From contig NC_053492.1 of assembly GCF_905171775.1 (NCBI RefSeq), positions 295,841,934 through 295,905,933 of the forward strand: DNA of 64,000 nucleotides, read 5' to 3'. Position 1 is the stretch's first letter. The number at the start of each line of letters is the position of its first letter. Source of the DNA: Rana temporaria (taxonomy: Eukaryota; Chordata; Amphibia; Anura; Ranidae). Shown here piece after piece: positions 22,701-28,439 of the stretch. The notes below the pieces were generated by a model. That model worked only from the letters and a program-made list of their open reading frames with translations. It was not told the origin of the DNA and made no database searches. The position numbers and the translations under genes are program-made.

Positions 22701-24759
22701 TTGGACAATGGAGCACTAGGGAAAGGCTTTGTGAACAAGATGCAGGCAAGTTCTCAGAAGTTTTATCTAGGTGTTTAAGTAACATATGCAAACACTGATA
22801 TGATTGTGAGGTATACGCAGGCTAGGCATTACCATTAAGATTAGTATGCATGTCACACAGAGATATACTGTATGTCAAATTCTCTTATTTATATTATTTG
22901 AACAAAAACCTTTCCCAGAATGCTGTATACGTTATTATTCACTGCAGGAGCTGCTCCATCAACCATCCATTAAGATGTTATAATGTAAAACAATCACATA
23001 ATTATCAATTTCAGCTTTGAGAGAGTGACACCTTCATTATTGCTTTTGGAGGAGGGGCTAAACCACATATTACTGAAAGTAAATCTTATCACTTGAATTT
23101 CAAACACATGTTATTTATCCCACTGATACCCACCCAAATACCTGTTTTGAGTTTTATTGACCTTTACACAGGTATCTTCCCATGCCCTTAGGGCTAGTTC
23201 ACACCACATGCAGTCCAGTGTGTTTTTTTTTAATGCTTTTCAATGGCATAGTTCACACCAGTGCTTGCAGTTCCAGGACTTTTCAGTTCCAGAAAAAAGT
23301 AGAACATGCTGCACTGCACTGGACTGTATTAAAATGCACCAAAACCACACTGGAATGCACCAAAAAAACGCAGCGTCGAATTTTCCATCGATTACATCAT
23401 TTGCGTAAGTCGTTCGCGAATAGGGCTGGACGTAATTTACGTTCACGTCAAAAGCATTGGCTTTTTGCGGGTTAATTTAGAGCATGCGCACTGGGATACT
23501 TTCACGGACGGCGCATGCGCCATTCGGAAAAAGCGTAATTTACGTGGGGTCACAATAAATTTACATAATACACGCCCACATCTTCCACATTTGAATTAGG
23601 CGGGCTTACGCCGGCCTATTTACGCTACACCATTCTATGCATTAAGATAAATAAACTTCAGTGTGCAGCAGCCTCCTTAATACTTACCTGAGCCCCATCT
23701 CGAACCTGCAATGTTGCACAAAAGCCTCGACTACCCGGGACCTTACCTCCTGATTGGCTGAGCCATTGGCTCCCGCTACTGTCAATCAATGTCAGTGAGC
23801 CAATGAGGGGAGAAGGGGGGGCCGAGCCTGAATGGACACACAGAGCAACGGCTCAGCTCGGGTGCCCCCATAGCAAGATGCTTGCTGTGGGGGCAGGAGG
23901 GAGGGGCCAGGTGCATCAGCGCTGAACCCGAGAGGAGTATAAGGGCTGCTCTGTGCAGCAAGTATAACATGTTTATTTTTAAACAAAATACTTTAATACT
24001 ACTTTAAAGTATGGAAGCCAGAAGTGTAGCATAACAACCGGGCAACTAACTTTTTCAGGTCAGAAATGGCAGGCTACATATGCCTGTCATGAAAAGTTTA
24101 CTTTAAATGTGGGTGCTAATATGTATATGAAAATTAGGTAGTAGTATTCAGTTGGATATGCAAATACTAGTATTTATTGACTGTACATACCTAGTTATGT
24201 TAATAAAAAAAGTAAACATTTATATGCTTATTTGTTTTTCTGAAGAATATGACTGAAGCCTCGTACACACGACCGAGAAACTCAAAGGGGGAAACACATC
24301 GTTTTGCTCGTCGAGTTCCTTGTTAGGCTGTTGAGGATCTCGACGAGCCAAATTTCTCCATTCCCGTCGAGGAAAAAGAAGACATGCTCTCTTTTTGACT
24401 CGACGAGATCCTCGACAGTTTCCTCGTCGAAAAGTGTACACACGACCGGTTTCCTCAGCAAAAAAAAGATACCAGCAAGTGTCTTGCTCGGTCGTGTGTA
24501 TGAGGCCTGAGACAACATTTATTACATTTTGTGACTTGGCTATCTTGGACATATTGATAAAAAAAAAAAAATCCATATTGAGCATGATAAAAAAAATGAA
24601 TGTATATTTCTATAGCTTTAAAATGAATCTAATCTTTTCTCCCCACAGCAACTTGGCAACACATTGGAAGCAATGTCTTGTGGGAAGATAGACGACCAGA
24701 AGCTGTATACAGAAATGTATCATCAATGCATGAAGACGGTATCCACCCTTGTCATGTGA
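4602..24759 (+). CDS. MYB: MYB proto-oncogene protein c-Myb (exons 2-15 including 9A; exon 1 outside window)
   Basis: Sequence-specific transcription factor of haematopoietic and other progenitors. It binds the YAACNG element in the nucleus and recruits CBP/p300. Fifteen exons join in frame: 4602-4716, 5334-5405, 5539-5631, 6720-6940, 8895-9117, 10203-10271, 11700-11807, 12441-12683, 14940-15263, 15670-15815, 17297-17411, 17504-17629, 19562-19660, 20629-20721 and 24649-24759. They encode 718 residues plus stop. Three Myb repeats (R1R2R3) fill the N-terminal quarter with all nine repeat tryptophans. Next come the KIX-binding helix (KELELLLMSTENELKG), a weakened FAETL-like region (EYTDTLQ), the 9A exon, two psi-K-x-E SUMO sites (IKQE twice), EVESPT, and a C-terminus ending TLVM. 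It is c-Myb rather than A-Myb or B-Myb because of IYSSEEDDDD, ALHVNIVNVPQP and the presence of exon 9A. The 8-residue exon 1 and promoter lie left of the window. Confidence 0.97.
5058..5275. mobile_element. hAT-type non-autonomous fragment in intron 2
   Basis: Starts CAGGGGTCTTCCAACTTTCC and contains GTCCTTCAGACCTTAGGGGG, CTGGACTGTGGCCAGCAGG and GGCATCGGTGGGAGTAAACA. This resembles a widespread vertebrate hAT/Charlie-like miniature element. The right end is not clearly defined. Confidence 0.5.
5334..5405 (+). CDS. MYB: MYB exon 3: R1 repeat
   Basis: Acceptor TTACAG, donor CTTCCG|GTAAGT; 24 codons, phase 0 at both ends. Encodes DEKLKKLVEQNGTEDW onward with the second R1 tryptophan. Confidence 0.96.
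5539..5631 (+). CDS. MYB: MYB exon 4: end of R1, start of R2
   Basis: Acceptor CAAAG, donor CGG|GTAAGC; 31 codons. Encodes NRTDVQCQHRWQKVLNPEL, then KGPWTKEEDQR, carrying the third R1 and first R2 tryptophans. Confidence 0.96.
5786..5960. mobile_element. Palindromic MITE A, copy 1 (intact)
   Basis: The ends GGTTGATTTACTAAAACCGG and TCCAGTTTTAGTAAATCAAT are inverted repeats, and the whole 175 bases fold back on themselves. The centre reads TTCAATTAAGCTTTG, which keeps the TTAA that is occupied by another element in copy 2 (18206-19244). Confidence 0.8.
5961..6719. other. MYB intron 4 remainder, no recognised feature
   Basis: AT-rich intron with a short A-run near 6058. No repeat termini, RNA gene or coding signal seen. 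Confidence 0.5.
6720..6940 (+). CDS. MYB: MYB exon 5: rest of R2 and most of R3
   Basis: Acceptor TTCTTAAG, donor GGGAG|GTAATA. Encodes VIELVQKYGPKRWSIIAKHL through HNHLNPEVKKTSWTEQEDRI to AKLLPGR. It contains two R2 and two R3 tryptophans and the R2/R3 recognition helices (GKQCRERWHNHL). Ends in phase 2. Confidence 0.97.
6941..7729. other. MYB intron 5, first part, no recognised feature
   Basis: AT-rich. A short direct repeat, CAGGCTTTTTCCACTTTATT, occurs near 7353 and 7541. No other structure seen. Confidence 0.5.
7733..8107. mobile_element. MITE with TTA target duplication
   Basis: Starts GGGCCAATTCACACTGCAAC and ends AGTGTAAATTCGC plus a short T-run. TTA flanks it at 7730-7732 and 8108-8110. 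Its interior repeats GCAGTG-type words in both orientations. It directly abuts the next element. Confidence 0.65.
8111..8522. mobile_element. MITE adjoining the previous one, TTA/TAA flanks
   Basis: Ends GACCCCTTTCACACTGAG and GGTGTGAAAGGGGCC are inverted repeats. Flanks are TTA (8108-8110) and TAA (8523-8525). The interior holds repeated ATAGCGCC/GGCGCTAT-type words and CCGCTATAC motifs. Confidence 0.75.
8523..8894. other. MYB intron 5, last part, nothing seen
   Basis: AT-rich sequence before exon 6. No repeat ends or conserved frame seen. Confidence 0.5.
8895..9117 (+). CDS. MYB: MYB exon 6: end of R3 and linker
   Basis: Acceptor GGGCAG, donor CCAAAT|GTAAGC. The first base completes Arg of LPGR. 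It then encodes TDNAIKNHWNSTMRRKVEQE, with the last R3 tryptophan and nuclear-localising basic residues. A variable Ser/His-rich linker follows. Reading through the donor gives NVSN, which resembles the mammalian NVSS, so the exact human boundary may differ; the GTAAGC donor is strong. Confidence 0.93.
9118..10202. other. MYB intron 6, no recognised feature
   Basis: AT-rich. A phrase like TAGGGCCTTTTACACTGCCC near 9408 resembles one terminus of the TNA-type MITEs, but no matching second end was found. Confidence 0.45.
10203..10271 (+). CDS. MYB: MYB exon 7
   Basis: Acceptor TTCACAG, donor GTCCAG|GTACTT; 23 codons encoding APYPVALHVNIVNVPQPATA and VVQ. This block is diagnostic for c-Myb. Confidence 0.95.
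10394..10693. mobile_element. Decayed MITE in intron 7
   Basis: Left end near ACTGGGTATACACTAGTAGA, right end CTAGTGTGTACCCAGC followed by TTA. The interior repeats GAATTT/AAATTC-type words in both orientations. Confidence 0.55.
11008..11327. mobile_element. MITE, TAA/TTA flanks (fuller relative of the 3324 element)
   Basis: Starts AGCCTAGTACACACTAC, ends CACATGTACTAGGCT. TAA precedes it and TTA follows. The interior shares CCATGCAATGTTAGTACATC and ACACGGGCCGAAT with 3324-3560, and the CACGGGC and TTCAATAGAA themes with 33768-34062. Confidence 0.7.
11328..11699. other. MYB intron 7 tail, nothing seen
   Basis: Plain intron sequence up to the exon 8 acceptor. Confidence 0.45.
11700..11807 (+). 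CDS. MYB: MYB exon 8: KIX-binding transactivation helix
   Basis: Acceptor TTTTTAG, donor ATACCA|GTAAGA; 36 codons. Encodes RHYNDEDPEKEKRIKELELL, continuing LMSTENELKG. This is the amphipathic helix known to bind the CBP/p300 KIX domain, including the LxxLL-like core; its key Leu and Met residues are all present. Confidence 0.96.
11808..12440. other. MYB intron 8, no recognised feature
   Basis: No repeat termini or coding signal. A pyrimidine tract (CTCCTTTTTTTTCCATCTC) precedes the exon 9 acceptor. Confidence 0.5.
12441..12683 (+). CDS. MYB: MYB exon 9: Ser/Pro-rich and leucine-zipper-equivalent region
   Basis: Acceptor AAAACAG, donor GATCCT|GTAAGT; 81 codons. It keeps STTIAD, SRPHGDSAP and LPEESASPARC. 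The segment matching the mammalian negative-regulatory leucine zipper reads LIQMKNVPEYTDTLQYID. Val-Pro stands where mammals have Leu-Leu, so a continuous zipper helix is unlikely. Open frames on the opposite strand here are shadows. Confidence 0.94.
12911..13672. mobile_element. TTAA-flanked element, family F copy 2 (interrupted)
   Basis: Begins TTAAAGTGATTGTAAACCAC and ends GGTTTACAGCGACTTTAAAG. It contains CTGATTGACAGCCTCAGCTC and GAGCTCTCCTCATTAAGCTC as in copy 1. A MITE is inserted at the position equivalent to the insertions in copy 1. Confidence 0.7.
12995..13328. mobile_element. MITE with TAA target duplication, nested in family F copy 2
   Basis: Starts AGGCCCTTACACACAATCAG, ends TTGTATACTAGGCT, and is flanked by TAA at 12992-12994 and 13329-13331. 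Related to 21972-22309. Its repeated word is GATTATC/GATAATC with TACGA pieces. Confidence 0.75.
13673..14939. other. MYB intron 9 remainder
   Basis: Begins with a further TTTAAAGTGTACCTGTAC-type end of an unassigned repeat. The rest is AT-rich with no clear element or coding signal. Confidence 0.45.
14940..15263 (+). CDS. MYB: MYB exon 9A (alternative exon, longer c-Myb isoform)
   Basis: Acceptor TGTTTCAG, donor TCTCAG|GTAGAT. It has 108 codons with phase 0 at both ends, so skipping keeps the frame. Encodes DSSSWSEVNSFE, a long Ser/Pro/Gly-rich segment, IVLCKKRGRLS and SPIKSLPFSPSQ. The opening DSSSW, the (V/L)xKKRG and the SPxKSLPFSPSQ tail identify it as the equivalent of mammalian exon 9A (121 codons there). 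The donor GTAGAT is weaker than its neighbours, consistent with optional use. Confidence 0.9.
15264..15669. other. MYB intron 9A, nothing seen
   Basis: Short intron. Open reading runs on for 35 codons past the exon 9A donor before a stop. Confidence 0.5.
15670..15815 (+). CDS. MYB: MYB exon 10
   Basis: Acceptor CTTTGCAG, donor CACAT|GTAGGT. Encodes FLNPVSAHEGMHIEQPTLSS, then TPL and QKENH. The conserved FLN start and QKEN end fix it. Ends in phase 2 and joins to ILRTP. Confidence 0.93.
15841..15945. mobile_element. Tc1-like terminal fragment
   Basis: CACTATATGGGCAAAAGTAT and AAAATGGTTGCGTTCAGCTG match the familiar end of vertebrate Tc1-like elements. Only one end remains. Confidence 0.55.
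15982..16329. mobile_element. Palindromic MITE with TTAA-like flank
   Basis: The left arm (CACTTACCTTTTCCTTCGAT, CACTTCCTGTTTCTCCTC) is mirrored by the right arm (GAGGAACAGGAAGTGAG, GGAAAAGGTAAGTG). Flanks are CTAA and TTAA. About 150 bases pair on each side around 16150. Confidence 0.8.
16583..17021. mobile_element. 439-bp near-perfect palindromic MITE in intron 10
   Basis: Starts AGCGGGGGTTCACCC and ends GGGTGAACTCCCGCT. The left flank is TTAA and the right TTAT. The arms pair along almost their whole length (CGGAAGCGGCGGTGAAAATA against TATTTTCACCGCCGCTTCCG) with a short centre near 16795. It is much more GC-rich than the intron. Confidence 0.9.
17297..17411 (+). CDS. MYB: MYB exon 11
   Basis: Acceptor TTTACAG, donor CTTTCG|GTAAGC. 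Encodes (I)LRTPAMKRSILDSSPRTPTP, FKNALAAQEFKYGPLKLS. This is the strongly conserved block of the C-terminal negative regulatory domain, with two TP sites. Confidence 0.96.
17504..17629 (+). CDS. MYB: MYB exon 12: SUMO-site exon
   Basis: Acceptor CTTTCAG, donor CAAGAG|GTAAGC; 42 codons. Encodes HHTPSHLAEDLQEVIKQESD onward to LKKIKQE. Both IKQE motifs match the psi-K-x-E SUMO consensus at the two positions known to be sumoylated in mammalian c-Myb. Confidence 0.96.
17630..18205. other. MYB intron 12, first part, nothing seen
   Basis: AT-rich intron sequence with no repeat termini. Confidence 0.45.
18206..19244. mobile_element. Palindromic MITE A, copy 2, split by a nested element
   Basis: The left half (GGTTGATTTAGTAAAACTGG) and right half (CTCCAGTTTTAGTAAATCTC) match copies at 5786-5960 and 21573-21744. 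The centre TTAA is duplicated around an 863-bp insertion. Confidence 0.88.
18296..19158. mobile_element. TTAA-inserted non-autonomous element nested in MITE A
   Basis: Ends are CCTCCCTGGCGGTAT and ATACCGCCAGGGGGG, flanked by TTAA at 18292-18295 and 19159-19162. The interior carries a near-terminal hairpin (CCCGAGTCTGGCTCGGGG with CCCCGAGCCAGACTCGGG). TTAA duplication points to piggyBac-type mobilisation. No transposase frame. Confidence 0.88.
19245..19561. other. MYB intron 12 tail, nothing seen
   Basis: AT-rich sequence up to the exon 13 acceptor. Confidence 0.45.
19562..19660 (+). CDS. MYB: MYB exon 13: EVES motif
   Basis: Acceptor GTTTTCAG, donor ACTCCA|GTAAGT; 33 codons. Starts VESPTHKMGN, completing the EVESPT motif, whose Ser is a known phosphorylation site in mammals. 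It continues with NLVAQLFTQHN. Confidence 0.94.
19661..20628. other. MYB intron 13, mostly unremarkable
   Basis: A repeat end like TTAAAGTGTATCTAAAGC starts near 20003 and is followed by old repeat sequence to about 20200. No coding signal. Confidence 0.4.
20629..20721 (+). CDS. MYB: MYB exon 14
   Basis: Acceptor TTTACAG, donor TTACAG|GTACTT; 31 codons. Encodes NLLTSSFLMKEDHRLRSFTA, then QRNRLFSSPLQ. Confidence 0.93.
21084..21543. mobile_element. MITE with iterated AGCTGCGG word
   Basis: Ends GGCCCCTTTCAGACGGACGG and CCGTCCGTGTGAAAGGCCCC are inverted repeats. Flanks are GTA and TTA, a likely decayed TTA duplication. AGCTGCG/CGCAGCT recurs many times in both directions inside. Confidence 0.75.
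21573..21744. mobile_element. Palindromic MITE A, copy 3 (intact)
   Basis: GGTGGATTTACTAAAACTAG to CTCCAGTTTTAGTAAATCAA. The centre GTCAAAGCTTAATTGAAC shows the undisturbed TTAA target used in copy 2. Confidence 0.85.
21972..22309. mobile_element. MITE with TTA target duplication
   Basis: Starts AGGCCCATGCACACGATCAG, ends ATCATGTGTACCAGGCA, flanked by TTA at 21969-21971 and 22310-22312. Relative of 12995-13328. Confidence 0.65.
22313..23185. other. MYB intron 14 middle, nothing seen
   Basis: AT-rich. No repeat ends, RNA gene or conserved frame seen. Confidence 0.45.
23189..23380. mobile_element. MITE left part with iterated CAGTCCAGTG word
   Basis: GGGCTAGTTCACACCACATG after TTA at about 23186-23188. 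CAGTCCAGTG and its complement CACTGGACTG recur. The right end is lost into the next repeat. Confidence 0.55.
23386..23650. mobile_element. Fragment of the GGGGCAGATTCACAAA family
   Basis: GGGCTGGACGTAATTTACG is the reverse complement of sequence in the fuller element at 31933-32590. GC-rich with GCATGCGC blocks. No ends found. Confidence 0.5.
23660..24250. other. MYB intron 14 tail, repeat-like but unassigned
   Basis: A GC-rich section (23680-23960) with CTGATTGGCTGAGCCATTGG and CTTTAAAG-type ends looks like another miniature element. Boundaries are not clear. Confidence 0.35.
24257..24507. mobile_element. TNA element E1, CTCGACGAG word family
   Basis: Starts AGCCTCGTACACACGACC and ends CGGTCGTGTGTATGAGGCC, with TGA on both sides (24254-24256, 24508-24510). 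The 251 bases are mostly CTCGACGAG and CTCGTCGAG pieces. Lacks the long core seen in E3 and E4. Lies 141 bases upstream of MYB exon 15. Confidence 0.85.
24649..24759 (+). CDS. MYB: MYB exon 15: C-terminus and stop
   Basis: Acceptor CCCCACAG. Encodes QLGNTLEAMSCGKIDDQKLY, ends TVSTLVM, stop TGA at 24757-24759. SCGK and the final TLVM match the vertebrate c-Myb terminus. Confidence 0.95.
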   Translation, partial: QLGNTLEAMSCGKIDDQKLYTEMYHQCMKTVSTLVM

Positions 24760-24849
24760 TGGGCTGGTTGATCTGAACAAGCATTATCATTTTATAAACA
24801 CTTAAAAGATAATTTGGGATTCTGTTGAACAATTCCTCTACATTAAACT

Positions 24850-24856
24850 TTGGGAG
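24850..24856 (+). promoter_or_regulatory. miR-150 seed match 1 (TTGGGAG)
   Basis: Seven-base match to the miR-150-5p seed complement, 90 bases after the MYB stop. Confidence 0.6.
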
Positions 24857-24892
24857 TTTTATTAATTGGGACACTTTGTTGTGGTACAACAG

Positions 24893-24900
24893 TTGGGAGA
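24893..24900 (+). promoter_or_regulatory. miR-150 seed match 2 (TTGGGAGA, 8-mer)
   Basis: Full 8-mer match, 43 bases after site 1. Confidence 0.7.
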
Positions 24901-24957
24901 AGCACAAAGTGCATTTTGTTCTAATTTCTGAGCTTTTTGTTGGATTTTCATCCTACC

Positions 24958-24963
24958 AATAAA
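24958..24963 (+). terminator. Proximal polyadenylation signal AATAAA
   Basis: CCAATAAAATTATTTGGAGG about 200 bases after the stop. Use would give a short UTR that keeps only miR-150 sites 1 and 2. Confidence 0.5.
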
Positions 24964-25381
24964 ATTATTTGGAGGGTGTACATTTCCATACACAAAAATG
25001 AAAATTCTGCCTAAATTATGTGGGCATTGCATTGTAATTTATTACATTTGCAAAATCTGAACAGTTTTTAAAGAACAAGTAAACTTAATACCAGTATTGT
25101 TGTTTTATATATATTTGTTTTCACATTAAGGAGCACAGGAGCTCTACCATTTACTGTCTAATTGCAGATGACAAAATGCCTTGATACACAAAACAGTGGC
25201 AAGCATTACTACAAGATTCACAAATGTTCACAAGCACAAAATATACGTGACTTCAATTCTGTGAATGCTGAGGACTGTATTTTATTTTTCAGATATATGT
25301 AAAAAAATATATATTTGTATGAGTGCTGATTTTTTTTTTTTTTTTTTTTTTACCTTTTTTTACAAAATTAGCTTGCTTTAA

Positions 25382-25610
25382 TGAATGAATGAATGAATGA
25401 AAAACTTATAAAGCGCGGCGCATGCGAACTGAATCGCTTCTGGGCGCTAGTTGTTCGTGTCTCATGTCATCAAAAGAGCAGAGTTTTGATTCGTCTTCTG
25501 AAAGTCAGGTGGTTTTCCTCCAACCGAATGCTGGTTGGTAAAGCGTTCCATAGTCTAGGACCCTGAAAAGCAAACCTTCTTTCTCCTTTGGACTTAAAAG
25601 GCTACTGACT
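25382..25610 (-). mobile_element. Antisense retroposon-like fragment in the MYB 3' UTR
   Basis: A GAAT tetranucleotide run (ATGAATGAATGAATGAATGA) is followed by AAAACTTATAAAGCGC and a moderately GC-rich stretch. Read on the minus strand it ends in a TTCA-type tail, as some LINE/SINE 3' ends do. Class uncertain. Confidence 0.4.
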
Positions 25611-25714
25611 GGTAATAATTTTTTTATTAAAAAGCAAATTCTATTTTTATTCACTAATTTAATTTTTTTTATAAAAGTAATGCAAAGAATGCATTTTTTT
25701 TAACCCCTTATCCC

Positions 25715-25721
25715 TGCTGCT
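25715..25721 (+). promoter_or_regulatory. miR-15/16 seed match (TGCTGCT)
   Basis: TGCTGCTA at 25715-25722 complements the miR-15/16 seed. MYB is a reported target of this family in mammals. Confidence 0.45.
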
Positions 25722-25900
25722 AATTTTGTAGCGTATAGACATGCTAGCATTGTGATGGCATCATTGGAATAAGGACAAAAAGATCACTATGTTGATACAC
25801 GCTTAATTATGCACTAGCATTTGATAAAGTTTTGTATTTTCGCAAGAACTTTTTTGTACATTTTCTGGGAGAACCTTTTTTTAAAAATTGCACCTTCAGT

Positions 25901-25908
25901 TTGGGAGA
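25901..25908 (+). promoter_or_regulatory. miR-150 seed match 3 (TTGGGAGA, 8-mer)
   Basis: Second full 8-mer, in the distal UTR. Confidence 0.65.
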
Positions 25909-26047
25909 AGATTGCATTCATGTGTTCATATTTTATATATATTTTGTTTGTTTGTTCAATCTGAGATTTTCATTCTCAGTTTTATTCAATTCTCTTCTGT
26001 ACAGTTACTGCCTTCTGTCTGAACTTGCAAAATTGAACACTGTATTG

Positions 26048-26054
26048 TTGGGAG
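26048..26054 (+). promoter_or_regulatory. miR-150 seed match 4 (TTGGGAG)
   Basis: Seven-base match about 90 bases before the distal polyadenylation signals. Confidence 0.55.
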
Positions 26055-26139
26055 TTTTTGTCTGTATACTTCGAACTTGCTGCCTTAAAGCATTTGGTGC
26101 AGCATTTCTGCACTTATTTTTTACTGCCTTTGTTAAAAA

Positions 26140-26149
26140 AATAAATAAA
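26140..26149 (+). terminator. Distal polyadenylation signals (overlapping AATAAA)
   Basis: AATAAATAAAG followed by a GT-rich stretch (AGTGTTTTCTAATGTGTTG). Likely main end of the MYB transcript. Confidence 0.65.
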
Positions 26150-26165
26150 GAGTGTTTTCTAATGT

Positions 26166-26480
26166 GTTGTTTTATATTCCTACATTTTGCAAAATGTATA
26201 TACAGTTTATCAACCCTAATGGGTATATACAGCAATATATGTGATTTTACCAAAATAAATTGCAGGAATACAATGGAATCACACAGAATTAAACTAACCA
26301 GGACTGATAAGCATATTGATCCAACTGTGTAAATATGAACAAAATCAAAGGCCAATAGTGAAGATCAAGACAGCTGTCACTTGCTGCTTATTTGCTTGTG
26401 ACCGCTACTTGATGTTTCAGATATTCAGTCTTAATTAGTAAAGTCTAACACACCTTATTCTGAAGACTTCAGTTTCTAAA
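26166..26480. other. Intergenic, nothing seen
   Basis: AT-rich sequence after the MYB polyadenylation signals. Confidence 0.5.
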
Positions 26481-26486
26481 TACAGT

Positions 26487-26600
26487 AAGTGCTTTTTGCA
26501 GATTTGCACTACAGTCCATTTAACATGGTTTCCTATGGAACACGTTCTGTAGTGCAAATCTGCAAAATGCAAAAAGCACTAAAAATGCATAGGTGTGAAT
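26487..26600. repeat. Palindromic fragment of a TNA-type element
   Basis: AGTGCTTTTTGCAGATTTGC pairs with GCAAATCTGCAAAATGCAAAAAGCACT across a short centre. It ends in GTGTGAATTGGC, the inverse of the GGCCAATTCACAC terminus seen at 7733. Confidence 0.6.
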
Positions 26601-26602
26601 TG

Positions 26603-26694
26603 GCACGTCGAGTTCCTCGACAGCCTAACAAGGAACTCGACGAGCAAAACGATGTGTTTCGCCCGTCAAGTTTTTCGGTCGTGTGTACAAAACC
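26603..26694. mobile_element. TNA element E2, right-end fragment, CTCGACGAG family
   Basis: CGTCGAGTTCCTCGACAGCC to TCGGTCGTGTGTACAAAACC, followed by TTA (26695-26697). Nearly the same as the right end of E4. Confidence 0.65.
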
Positions 26695-26697
26695 TTA

Positions 26698-27239
26698 GAC
26701 CTCGTACACACGACCGAGAAACTCGACAGAATCCATCAAGAAACTTGGTGGGAGAGCTTTTTTGCAGAGGAAAATGGTCTTGTGTACGTTTTTCATCGAG
26801 GAAACTGTCGAGGAACTCGACGAGGAAAAAAGAGAACAAGTTCTCTTTTTCCTCGACGGGAGTCTCAATTTCCTGTGTTTGCTAAGAAACCCGCGCATGC
26901 TCAGAAGAAAATATGAGACGGGAGTAAAAGTAGCATTTGTAATGGAGATAACACATTTTTCACGCTGTAACAGACTGAAAAATGCAAATCGTCTCCAACC
27001 AAACTTTTTCTTAACACGCAGTAACATGAGATTAGCAAAAGCAGCCCCCAGGATTGTGCCAGTGGAATCAAACTTCCCCTGCCATGGTATGTGTTGTACG
27101 TCACCGCGTTCTGACACGTTCGGTTTTTTAACTGATGGTGTGTAGGCACATCAGACCATCAGTCAGCTTCATCGGTTAACCGATGACAACGGTCCTTCGG
27201 ACCGTTCTCATCGGATGGACCGACTGTGTGTACGCGGCC
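26698..27239. mobile_element. TNA element E3, chimera of two word families
   Basis: The left arm is GACCTCGTACACACGACCGA with CTCGACGAG words. The middle is the shared core (26917-27108: GACGGGAGTAAAAGTAGC to TGTTGTACGTCACCGCGTT). The right arm instead carries AACTGATGGTGTGTAGGCAC and CATCGGATGGACCGA, as in E9. Flanks are TTA (left) and TAA (right). Confidence 0.7.
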
Positions 27240-27574
27240 TAAAGGTTTGACCTCATATTATATGATTTTGGTAAATCTGAAGACAAAAATCTGCAGAAAA
27301 TCTAATTGTGTGTATGGGCTCAATGTCCTACAATCACTTAGCAAACACCTAGATTGTAATTCATGGATTATAGCTTTCAGCAATAAGTAGACACAGCATG
27401 GAAACACACTGGTTTATAATTTATTTGTAGTCTTTTAAGAACACCACAACTGAAAAACTGGCAGGTTTATTCATTAAAAATGGAAGAACTGATGGTAAAG
27501 ATAATTCCAAGATAAATATTTGGACACCACTGTTGTATGTCCCACTGCTGATTCTGTCCTTATTGCTACTATCA

Positions 27575-28161
27575 GGCTTCGTACACACGACCGAGTTTCT
27601 CGGCAAAAAACAGCAAGAACCTTGCTGGGAGATATTTTTTTGCCGAGGAAACCGGTCGTGTCTACATTTTCGTCGAGGAACATGTCGAGAACCTCGTCAA
27701 GCCAAAAAGAGAGCAAGTTCTCTATTTCCTCGACGGGAGTCTGATTTGGCTCGTCGAGATCCTCGACGGGCTGGTTTTCGACGAGAAACTCGGACGTCTG
27801 TATGCTAAGAAACACGCGCTTGCTCAGATTAAAGTATGAGACGGGAGTAAAAGTAGCATTTGTAATGGAGATAACACATTTTTAAAGCTGTAACAGACTG
27901 AAAAGTGCAAATCGTCTCTTACCAAACTTTTATTTAACACGCAAACACATGAAATTAGAAAAAGCAGCCCCAAGAGTTTAGCCAGTGGAATCGAACTTCC
28001 CCTGCCGTTGTATGTCACCGCGTTTGAGAACAAGGAGATTTTGGCTTGACTGTGTGTACGCAAAGCAAGCTTGTCGAGTTCCTCGACAAGCCTAACAAGG
28101 AACTCGACGAGGAAAACGATGTGTTTCGCCCGTCGAGTTTCTCGGTCGTGTGTACGAGGCC
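27575..28161. mobile_element. TNA element E4, full CTCGACGAG family member
   Basis: Starts GGCTTCGTACACACGACCGA and ends CTCGGTCGTGTGTACGAGGCC. Both arms are built from CTCGACGAG words. The core at 27838-28024 matches E3 closely. Flanks TCA and TAA do not match. Confidence 0.75.
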
Positions 28162-28439
28162 TAAGGCTTTTTAATAAGGAGTGAATTGCACTAACCCAAA
28201 CTAACCAGTTAGAAATAAAATCTGTGGACTACTGCCATGGTCTTTCATGACCGCACATCTGCAGTAACACATAGCATGCACCAGCGATCACAAATGGGCC
28301 ATTTAAATAATATGTCTACTAGCTTGATCCAGTTTTTGCCCTCAAAATGCTCTTTGACTTTTTGTTCCCAACCAATGCTTGTCTTTTGACTTAATACTCT
28401 GGGAGAATATTCATTTTCTGGGACCTTAATTTGACTCGC

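Larger units (their letters stand above)
24760..26165 (+). other. MYB: MYB 3' UTR
   Basis: AT-rich, from the stop codon to just after the distal AATAAA signals. Length is near 1.4 kb if the distal site is used. It holds four miR-150 seed matches, one miR-15/16 seed match, a 22-base T-run (25330-25351) and an antisense retroposon-like fragment (25382-25610). Long open frames near 25832-26332 are AT-rich artefacts. Confidence 0.75.

Noticed and set aside
25832..26332. 166-residue frame in the MYB 3' UTR
   Set aside because: Phe/Leu/Cys-rich translation of AT-rich DNA, containing the polyadenylation signals. No family resemblance.
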